A DNA stretch of 64,000 nt from JAPHSX01 sp041554195 (lineage in GTDB: Bacteria; Pseudomonadota; Gammaproteobacteria; Thiohalomonadales; Thiohalomonadaceae): the NCBI GenBank assembly GCA_041554195.1, contig JBFFMJ010000012.1, positions 1 through 64,000 of the forward strand, in the 5' to 3' direction. The first letter of the stretch is position 1. Every line of letters starts with the position of its first letter. The translations under genes and the position numbers were made by a program. Positions 1-5,347 of this stretch are shown here, piece after piece. A model generated the notes under the pieces. It had not been told where the DNA came from and ran no database searches. It saw nothing but the letters and a program-made list of their open reading frames with translations.

Positions 1-104
1 CTGATTTAACACAGCAGCAATGTGATGTGATCGCTCAAAAGCTTAACAGTCGACCACGTAAACGTCTTAACTTCAGAACGCCAGAGGAATGCTACTATGG
101 TTAG
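1..104 (+). CDS. IS30-family transposase, C-terminal fragment (cut by window edge)
   Basis: Reading from base 3, the frame gives 33 residues and then TAG at 102-104. The tail contains LNSRPRKRLNFRTPEE, the typical C-terminus of IS30-family DDE transposases (LN-RPRK-L-FRTP-E). The catalytic core lies upstream of the window. Family assignment rests on this tail alone. Confidence 0.75.
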   Translation, partial: DLTQQQCDVIAQKLNSRPRKRLNFRTPEECYYG

Positions 105-137
105 TGACTACATTTGTCGCAGTTCAAACTTGACACT
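1..137 (+). mobile_element. IS30-family insertion sequence, 3' end only
   Basis: The last 33 codons of an IS30-type transposase are followed by about 30 bp that resemble the right inverted repeat of such elements (cgcagttcaaacttgacac at 118-136). The other end lies outside the window. The element ends about 10 bp from the stop codon of the reductase-like cassette gene on the opposite strand, so it appears to have inserted directly behind that gene, where an attC site would be expected. The exact end is uncertain because the partner repeat is not visible. Confidence 0.65.
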
Positions 138-145
138 AAGCTGCA

Positions 146-715
146 TTAATGTTCTGGGTAACTCACCCTATAATGGACTTTAACAAAATCATTGGGAAAC
201 GCCGTAGCTTCTGCCTCCTCTAATTTAATTTCATAAGAGGTCGCACCAAATAAGGGCTTTCCTTTTCCCAATAGAACAGGAACTCGCGTGATTGTAACTT
301 CATTGATAAGTTTCAGCTCTAAAAACGCCTGAATAGTCCTACCCCCATCAATATAGGCATGCTTATACCCTTCTTGCTCTAACTGAGTAATCAATGCTTG
401 CAAGTCGCCCGAATAGATCTCCACCCTATCCTTCATGTTCTCGGGAGGCTCTTTTAATGTATTGCTAAGGGCAATGATTCGAGCCTCTTTATATGGCCAC
501 TGCTCAGGGGTTAGTTGAAAGCCTGAAATCACTTCCATGGTGCTTCGCCCCATAATTAAACAGTCAACAGAGCGTATAAAATCATCAAACCCCATATCGG
601 CATTTTCACCCATGTCAGCCTCTTTGTTACCAGACGATTCCAGCCAGTCAATGCTACCGTCTTCTCTTGCGATAAAACCATCGACACTGGTTGCAATGTA
701 GGCTGAACATTTCAT
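146..715 (-). CDS. RibD C-terminal/dihydrofolate-reductase-like protein (cassette gene)
   Basis: A 189-residue protein of the RibD-C family, which shares the dihydrofolate reductase fold (YyaP/YwjB type). The start KCSAYIATSVDGFIAREDGS is the usual first strand and loop; a central LIMGRSTME block and a C-terminal PVLLGKGKPLF block are also typical. The reading frame continues upstream to 829, but that part runs through a palindromic repeat, so the ATG at 713-715, preceded by AGGA, was chosen. The family uses NAD(P)H, but the substrate of this member is unknown. It is not a classical DfrA or DfrB protein. It is the last visible cassette of the array and its own attC seems to be missing or displaced by the IS30 element. 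Confidence 0.8.
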   Translation of the reverse strand: MKCSAYIATSVDGFIAREDGSIDWLESSGNKEADMGENADMGFDDFIRSVDCLIMGRSTMEVISGFQLTPEQWPYKEARIIALSNTLKEPPENMKDRVEIYSGDLQALITQLEQEGYKHAYIDGGRTIQAFLELKLINEVTITRVPVLLGKGKPLFGATSYEIKLEEAEATAFPNDFVKVHYRVSYPEH

Positions 716-772
716 TGTTGGATCCTGAGGGTTGTTATTGGGGGATAGTGCGAGACCTGACTGAATCATGAT

Positions 773-853
773 GTAGGGTGCAATAACCGCAGGGCATTGC
801 ACCGTTTGGATGGGACACATGCGGCGCAATGCACTTCGTTTATTGCGCCCTAC
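773..853. repeat. 81-bp imperfect palindrome (dispersed-repeat type)
   Basis: The left arm begins gtagggtgcaataa and the right arm ends ttattgcgccctac, near-perfect reverse complements. A second internal pair (gggcattgcacc, ggcgcaatgcac) extends the hairpin. Repeats of this kind, built on GTAGGG-GCAATA and GCATTGC-CC, are widely scattered in gammaproteobacterial genomes. This copy sits between the cassette boundary at 931 and the start codon of the reductase-like gene, so it lies inside the cassette. Confidence 0.7.
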
Positions 854-930
854 GAGCTAACGACTCGTCAGCGACCAAAGGCGACATTAGACAGTAACCC
901 TCACGGAGTCCGCAGTAGCTTCATCAGCAG

Positions 931-1035
931 ACATAACGCTGAGCTAAACTGACCGCTGGAGCGGTGCTTGTTTTGTGCGATTTATGCACAAAACATGTGC
1001 CGCGGAAGTGGGTCGGTTTGAGCGTATTGTTATAA
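931..1035 (-). repeat. attC recombination site 1
   Basis: An integron attC (59-base-element) site, 105 bp, read on the minus strand. The core sites are gttataa/acataac at the two ends. Inside, near-complementary arms (ctaaactgaccgctggagcgg against ccgcggaagtgggtcggttt) flank a central stem built on gcacaaaa/ttttgtgc. The same layout recurs at four other places in the array. It closes the cassette whose gene ends at 1046. Confidence 0.88.
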
Positions 1036-1045
1036 GGCAAGTTCG

Positions 1046-1543
1046 TCACTTTGTTGCACCCCTAAGAATGGATGTGAGTCGTCTAGCTCCAAGTATTAAA
1101 TATAAGGAAACACAGAACTCTACAGCGGTGGCTAACATTGCAGCTTTATTCTCGATAGTCATTATTGGGCTGGCGATTAACTCTCTGGAGTTAAAAAACA
1201 CAAGAGATGACCAGTAGATAGCATCTGTTACCGCATAGTAGATAAAGTAAAAGCCAAGCAAAATAATGCCAAGCATATAAAGTTCATCTGATTGCAGGGA
1301 CTTGTGCGATACCTCTGCCTCTGGTGGCGCATAGATTCTTTTGGCTATAGTGCTTGGAAAGAACCAGAATAGTGCGCTTGTTGCCATGGAGGCTGCACAC
1401 GTAAGGTAAAGTGCTATTAAGTCTTTTGTGTGAACGGGATCATCAATTACCCATATAGCAGAGAAAATCTCTCTTGCTGTAGAGAAAAAGAGCAGGAGAG
1501 CAAAGACTCGCGCAATGAGCGCCACTATATGTACAGGATTCAT
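1046..1543 (-). CDS. Four-helix membrane protein of unknown function (cassette gene)
   Basis: 165 residues with four predicted membrane segments: near residues 5-25, 42-62, 92-112 and 135-155, judged from hydrophobic runs such as IVALIARVFALLLFF and LGIILLGFYFIYY. The two loops carry most of the charges (YAPPEAEVSHKSLQSDE between helices 2 and 3). I do not recognise a family. The ATG follows AAGGCAAAACA, a plausible binding site that overlaps the cassette boundary at 1559, and the TGA stop lies 11 bp before attC site 1. That arrangement is typical of an integron cassette gene. Base composition is clearly richer in A+T than the core genes after 4000. Confidence 0.75.
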   Translation of the reverse strand: MNPVHIVALIARVFALLLFFSTAREIFSAIWVIDDPVHTKDLIALYLTCAASMATSALFWFFPSTIAKRIYAPPEAEVSHKSLQSDELYMLGIILLGFYFIYYAVTDAIYWSSLVFFNSRELIASPIMTIENKAAMLATAVEFCVSLYLILGARRLTSILRGATK

Positions 1544-1552
1544 TGTTTTGCC

Positions 1553-1658
1553 TTATAACGCAAAACTAAGCCGACCGCCGTAGCGGCATGTATTTTGTGC
1601 TATTTAAGCACATAAATTTGTGCCGCGGAGGCGGGTCGGCTTGAGTGCATTGTTATAT
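1553..1658 (-). repeat. attC recombination site 2
   Basis: A 106-bp site with end cores ttataac and gttatat. Its arms are ctaagccgaccgccgtagcgg and ccgcggaggcgggtcggctt, around a central gcacataaatttgtgc stem. It is nearly identical to site 5 over its whole length, apart from a few bases near one end, which suggests either recent duplication or maintenance of a local attC family. Confidence 0.88.
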
Positions 1659-1668
1659 TCACGCAACA

Positions 1669-2268
1669 TCATGCACAGCCATCATAGCCGTAAAAGAAAT
1701 ATATTATCGTTGGTTCATCACCTAAATCATACTTTAGCTTGTAGTATGTAGATTCCCCACCCGCAGGATCATCGCTCTCTTCAATAATTACAGGCTGATG
1801 GAGCAATAATAAATCTTTTAATTCAGCTGACACTATCCTGCGCCATGCTGTGCAGCCAATCTTTATTTCACTTATTTTGATTATAGATTCAACATTGGAG
1901 TGACTTAGAGTTACACCTTGAATAATAAGAAAAGGGAACCTGATAATACCATTAAGTTTTGTTTTAATTGGAAGTGTCTCGTGCTTTCTAACAACCTTAT
2001 ATGAGTCTCCATCAGAGATTCTATTCATCAGAAGTTCTTCTGACTCTAACTCAGACATCATTTTGTTTTTGACAGGGTCTGAGGAATATGGCTGTGACAA
2101 ATAATGAATTGGCCACCATTGCCCAATTACAGTCTCTACCTTGATCACTCCGTCATTTCTGTCTTTGTACGTGACCTCCATATAGACCCGATCTTCACAA
2201 CCACAGTCTGCAAGTGTTACTGAGTGGAAAAGTACAATGCACAGCAATAAAATAACTTTAATTGACAT
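1669..2268 (-). CDS. Secreted or lipid-anchored hypothetical protein (cassette gene)
   Basis: About 199 residues from the ATG at 2266-2268. The start SIKVILLLCIVLFHSVTLADCGC looks like a signal peptide; cleavage is likely after LA, leaving a mature protein that begins with DCGCED. Further cysteines near the middle (IGCTAW) and at the very end (GYDGCA) suggest disulfides in the periplasm. No family is recognised. An in-frame ATG 18 bp upstream (2286) is an alternative start with no ribosome binding site; the chosen ATG has GGAGG, but very close to it. The gene ends 11 bp before attC site 2. Confidence 0.7.
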   Translation of the reverse strand: MSIKVILLLCIVLFHSVTLADCGCEDRVYMEVTYKDRNDGVIKVETVIGQWWPIHYLSQPYSSDPVKNKMMSELESEELLMNRISDGDSYKVVRKHETLPIKTKLNGIIRFPFLIIQGVTLSHSNVESIIKISEIKIGCTAWRRIVSAELKDLLLLHQPVIIEESDDPAGGESTYYKLKYDLGDEPTIIYFFYGYDGCA

Positions 2269-2291
2269 ATCCTCCGACGCTAACATTTAGA

Positions 2292-2396
2292 ATATAACGC
2301 CATGTTAAGCCGACCGCCGTAGCGGTGCTTGATTTTGTGCTACACAGCACAAAATAAGTGCCGCGGAGGTGGGTCGGCTTGAACTATTTGTTAGCG
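2292..2396 (-). repeat. attC recombination site 3
   Basis: A 105-bp site with cores atataac and gttagcg. It has the same arm sequences as the other sites (taagccgaccgccgtagcgg and ccgcggaggtgggtcggctt) and a central gcacaaaa stem. The stop codon of the TPR cassette gene (2384-2386) lies inside this site, so the last codons of that gene are encoded by attC. Confidence 0.88.
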
Positions 2397-2788
2397 TTTT
2401 GTTTGGCATTTTCTATTTTGTCATAGTAAGGCTGCAGCCACTCTTTCACCCAGCTGGGATGAATTTCGGCAGCCTTATTGAAGTTTGAAAGCGCAGACTC
2501 GTGATTTCCTAGTTCATACTGAGCCTTGCCCATAAACCAATACCCATAAGCGTCTTTTGGTTTTTGCTGTATTTGCTCTTCACACAGTCTAACTACCTCG
2601 TTGAAGTCACCACCTTCAAAGAAGGTATTGACTGTTTCATAGAATTTGTTTCCCATCAACTTCCTATATTCTTTAACAACAAGGATTACTGTTTTTATTA
2701 CATACAACGTGATGGCCGCAGAAGCTAAATACACCAGCAACCATAAGGCACTATTAATTTCGTTTAGTAGTACGGCATTCATGTCCAT
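2384..2788 (-). CDS. Membrane-anchored TPR protein (cassette gene)
   Basis: 134 residues. One membrane helix near residues 15-38 (ALWLLVYLASAAITLYVIKT) is followed by a soluble part with tetratricopeptide-like repeats: EVVRLCEEQIQQKPKDAYGYW and then GKAQYELGNHESALSNFNKA. TPR modules bind other proteins; the partner is unknown. The last codons (AAC GCT AAC AAA TAG) lie within attC site 3, a common feature of cassette genes. A second ATG six bases downstream could be the true start. There is no strong ribosome binding site at either. Confidence 0.75.
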   Translation of the reverse strand: MDMNAVLLNEINSALWLLVYLASAAITLYVIKTVILVVKEYRKLMGNKFYETVNTFFEGGDFNEVVRLCEEQIQQKPKDAYGYWFMGKAQYELGNHESALSNFNKAAEIHPSWVKEWLQPYYDKIENAKQNANK

Positions 2789-2795
2789 TTTATTA

Positions 2796-2899
2796 CGCTA
2801 ACGCCGAGCTAAACCGACCGCTGGAGCGGTGCGGATTTTGTGCGATTCTGCACAAAATTTGTGCTGCGGAAGCGGGTCGGTTTGAGCGCCTTGTTAGCT
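2796..2899 (-). repeat. attC recombination site 4
   Basis: A 104-bp site with cores cgctaac and gttagct. The arms are ctaaaccgaccgctggagcgg and ccgcttccgcagcac read on opposite strands, with a gcacaaaatttgtgc centre. It is closest to site 1 in its arms (gctggagcgg). Confidence 0.88.
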
Positions 2900-3133
2900 G
2901 ATGGCGTATAAAAAGTGGGATGACCATTCCGGGCCACCAGGCTTAACTGATTTTGATTGTGCGCCTGTTCTTGCACTGAACTCTCCATTTTCCCCTTCCT
3001 TTTACCGACGTTACACCTTTTTCTTCTTTGTTGCACCTTCAGGATAACTCTGTAGATCAGTGAGCCACCCTTATGGCACGACCTTGAATCTGATGCTGCT
3101 TTCACTACTGCTGAATAATTTATTCTCTTTTAC
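2900..3133 (-). other. Short cassette with no convincing gene
   Basis: This cassette body is about 234 bp between attC sites 4 and 5. An open frame from a GTG at 3105 runs through the body and about 90 bp into attC site 4, stopping at 2809. Within it an ATG at 2986-2988, preceded by AAGGAAGGGG, would encode 59 residues, of which roughly the last 28 are translation of attC. The tail NKALKPTR is what this attC family gives when translated, so it is no evidence for a protein. It may encode a small protein, an RNA, or nothing. Confidence 0.5.
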
Positions 3134-3239
3134 AGCTAACGCCAAACTAAGCCGACCACCGTAGCGGCATGAATTTTGTGCTATTTAAGCACATAAATTT
3201 GTGCCGCGGAGGCGGGTCGGCTTGAGTGCATTGTTATGT
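3134..3239 (-). repeat. attC recombination site 5
   Basis: A 106-bp site with cores agctaac and gttatgt. The arms and centre match site 2 almost base for base (gaattttgtgctatttaagc, then gcacataaatttgtgccgcg). It closes the outermost visible cassette, whose gene stop codon begins one base outside the site. Confidence 0.88.
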
Positions 3240-3623
3240 TTATGGTAATTCCCAATAGCATGTTATATGGAACTCCTTATTATTCACAATAATTGCGCCT
3301 TGATGTTGGCTGGCAATAAGTGAGAATTGAACATCTTGTGCGGGCTTGGTTGATATATTGATCATGTTTCCGGATGCTTCACCTGTCCATGAGAATGATG
3401 TGATAACGATGTCTTTATTATAATAAATTGACACAGCATCTTGATACCCTTCTTTGAACAACATTACATCAGCTAAGAAATTTTCACCGCTTTCGGTAGA
3501 GCCAACATGAATCATGACACTGTATGGGCTGCCTGTGCAGTCTAATGTGTTGGTTGCATAACACTGGGGTGACATTGCAATGGCAAATGAAAACAATGCT
3601 ATATTTGCTGTATTTTTAAACAT
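3240..3623 (-). CDS. Secreted hypothetical protein (outermost cassette gene)
   Basis: 127 residues with a clear signal peptide (ANIALFSFAIAMSPQCYA, cleavage probably after YA). The mature part is rich in beta-forming residues and has two cysteines, one near the N-terminus (LDCTG) and one near the C-terminus (HITCYW), that could pair. No family is recognised. The ATG overlaps a core-like acataac at 3620-3626, so the start codon is formed by the recombination site itself. The gene lies directly next to attC site 5. Confidence 0.72.
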   Translation of the reverse strand: MFKNTANIALFSFAIAMSPQCYATNTLDCTGSPYSVMIHVGSTESGENFLADVMLFKEGYQDAVSIYYNKDIVITSFSWTGEASGNMINISTKPAQDVQFSLIASQHQGAIIVNNKEFHITCYWELP

Positions 3624-3626
3624 AAC

Positions 3627-3977
3627 AGTATATTAGATCGCTTACTCAGTATTGGTAATACTGCGTAAGCGGCCTATCACGTATGAATGAGGGTAGTAAA
3701 AAGACGGCATTTCCATGCGTTAACAGTAGGTTAGCGTCGTTCCCTCAACCTTTTATTATTCAATACTACCGATAGTGCCATAGTTTATCTGATTAAACAT
3801 AGGGCTTTTCCACAAATCATCAGGGCACCGTTAATGACTGCTATTAGGCTGATTGCAGCCAAAGTAGTCTATCAAGCATAAAGACCGCTTATGGCCGTCA
3901 CCTGACGATCTCCCCTCCATCCATATATCCGACAAAGGGTAAAAACACACCTCAATTCACTACAACGGTCAAAAAAC
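3627..3977. other. Non-coding flank of the cassette array, no integrase
   Basis: About 350 bp with no supported gene on either strand. It is the place where an attI site and a divergent integrase gene would be expected if the outermost cassette were the first one. Neither is visible: there is no tyrosine recombinase reading frame here or elsewhere in the window. Apart from the palindrome at 3640-3670 I see no repeat or regulatory element. Confidence 0.7.
3640..3670. repeat. 31-bp palindrome at the outer edge of the cassette array
   Basis: Arms gcttactcagtatt and aatactgcgtaagc pair over 14 bases with one mismatch around a ggt loop. No T-tract follows on either strand, so it is not a typical terminator. 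It lies 14 bp outside the core-like acataac that starts the first cassette, so it could be a remnant of a recombination site or a binding site. Function unknown. Confidence 0.6.
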
Positions 3978-4757
3978 CTACCCTCCACAAAACCCCAACC
4001 ACTCCCGATAATTCCCCTCATCCGCCGCGGCCACCACACTCCTCTGCTTAAGCTTATTCACCAACACCCCCTCACCCTCCAACGTAGACGCATACCCCCC
4101 CGCCTCGGCCAGGATCAACTGCCCCGCGGCATAGTCCCACAATTTCTGTCCGCCATGCAGGTAGACATCGACTCTGCCGGTGGCAACGTAACACCAGTCC
4201 AGCGCGCCAGAGCCAAGATTACGTTGTGAACTATAAGGCGGTTGTGAGGCGACTTTAGCGGCAAGCTCGGGGCTGAGACGTTTGAGATCGATAAGGGCGA
4301 TCCCCTGCTTCAGTGGTCGTGTTGACCTGGGTGCGCTTAACGGCTCACCATTGAGCCATGCCCCCTTGCCTTTTTCTGCGGTAAAGGTTTCATCGCGTAG
4401 CGGGTCGTGAATGATAGCAAGCACCACCTCGCCCTGTTTCATCAGCGCCAGCGAGACGCAGAAGTAAGGGATCCCGGCGGCGTAGTTACTGGTGCCATCC
4501 AGCGGGTCGAGTAGCCACAGCCCCTCCTCGTTATTATCGAATAGTTGCTGCTGCTCTGCGGCGCTCATCTCTTCGCCCAGCAGCGGGATCTGCGGCCAGT
4601 GCTGTTCAAGCACTTTAATCATCTGCTGTTGCATCGCCAGGTCGGCCTCGGTGACGATGCTGCCATCGCTTTTCAGGCTGTGTGTGACCTGCTTAAATCG
4701 CGGTAACAACTCCTGCTGTGCCGCCGCCCGAATGATCTGTTCCAGCTCTTCTCTCAT
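3978..4757 (-). CDS. Inositol monophosphatase family protein
   Basis: A 259-residue phosphatase of the Mg2+-dependent, lithium-sensitive superfamily (SuhB, HisN, CysQ relatives). Metal-binding motifs are visible: GEEMSA near residue 68, DPLDGTSNYAAG near residue 86, and WDYAAGQLILAEAGG near residue 210. The exact substrate (inositol phosphate, histidinol phosphate or PAP) cannot be settled from these motifs. The frame extends 13 codons upstream, but that part is the terminator hairpin at 4773-4807, so the ATG at 4755-4757 was chosen. It is transcribed in the same direction as the SCP2-like gene but is separated from it by that terminator. Confidence 0.85.
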   Translation of the reverse strand: MREELEQIIRAAAQQELLPRFKQVTHSLKSDGSIVTEADLAMQQQMIKVLEQHWPQIPLLGEEMSAAEQQQLFDNNEEGLWLLDPLDGTSNYAAGIPYFCVSLALMKQGEVVLAIIHDPLRDETFTAEKGKGAWLNGEPLSAPRSTRPLKQGIALIDLKRLSPELAAKVASQPPYSSQRNLGSGALDWCYVATGRVDVYLHGGQKLWDYAAGQLILAEAGGYASTLEGEGVLVNKLKQRSVVAAADEGNYREWLGFCGG

Positions 4758-4772
4758 AATTCCAATACCAAT

Positions 4773-4807
4773 AAAAAAGGGGGAGTGCCGAAGCACTCCC
4801 CCTTTTT
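4773..4807. terminator. Rho-independent terminator, both directions
   Basis: A stem of aaaaagggggagtgc and gcactccccctttt with a cgaa loop and A/T tracts on both sides. On the minus strand it ends the SCP2-like gene. Confidence 0.85.
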
Positions 4808-4827
4808 ATCACATCTACTTCTGTCGA

Positions 4828-5223
4828 TCAGACCTGACCCATCACCGAGAAGCTCTTGATGAAGGGGCCGGCCATGCGCGGGTCTTTCACCATCGCGGCA
4901 TAGTCACCCACGTTGAACTTGAGCTTGCGGGTGGTGTAGGCAACGCCCAGCCCCATCATGCCAATGCCCTTACTCATCCACTTGCCCCAGTTGTCTGAGG
5001 ACGCACGCAGATCCCAGCTAAGCTCTTCGCCGTTATAGGCACCGGCGCTGGTCGCCTTGCCATTCTCCACAACGAGCACACCGGTAGGTGCTTCATCCCC
5101 ATCGAAACCGTAGCCGATGGTGGAGTTAAAACCGATCTGTGCCAGTGCATCGGAGAGCTCCGGCTCACCATTCCACTGCTCGGCAAAAGACTTCATCCAC
5201 TCATCAGAAAATAGTTCAGCCAT
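4828..5223 (-). CDS. SCP2 sterol-binding-domain-like protein
   Basis: 131 residues resembling the small SCP2-like proteins of proteobacteria. The fold is suggested by the N-terminal helix (FSDEWMKSFAEQWN), a central GVLVVENGKATSAG strand pair and a C-terminal DYAAMVKDPRMAGPFIKSF segment. Such proteins bind hydrophobic ligands; ligand and role are unknown here. There is no signal peptide, so it is cytoplasmic. It lies downstream of purL but beyond the purL terminator, and ends at its own terminator, so it is probably a single-gene unit. Confidence 0.7.
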   Translation of the reverse strand: MAELFSDEWMKSFAEQWNGEPELSDALAQIGFNSTIGYGFDGDEAPTGVLVVENGKATSAGAYNGEELSWDLRASSDNWGKWMSKGIGMMGLGVAYTTRKLKFNVGDYAAMVKDPRMAGPFIKSFSVMGQV

Positions 5224-5317
5224 GGTACTTCCCTCACTTTTTTGGTTGGTTATTTATGCTGTAATTATTGTTATTAACCCAGCCAATATAGGGGTAAACC
5301 CTAAGCCCTGCAACCAC

Positions 5318-5341
5318 AAAAAAGCCGGGCATTGCCCGGCT
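5318..5341 (-). terminator. Rho-independent terminator of purL
   Basis: The stem agccgggc/gcccggct with a 3-base loop is followed on the minus strand by six T residues. It lies 7 bp beyond the purL stop codon. Confidence 0.88.
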
Positions 5342-5347
5342 GATTAT

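Noticed and set aside
975..1217. 80-codon plus-strand frame over attC site 1
   Set aside because: Its first part is translation of the recombination site, and the rest is opposite the membrane-protein cassette gene.
2809..3105. 98-codon ORF as a real protein
   Set aside because: Almost a third is translation of the attC site, and the remainder shows no fold or family. It is kept only as a possible short ORF under the cassette entry.
931..3239. Regularly spaced repeats as a possible CRISPR array
   Set aside because: The repeats are 104-106 bp and are separated by 340-740 bp of coding DNA, unlike CRISPR repeats and spacers. The core heptamers identify attC.
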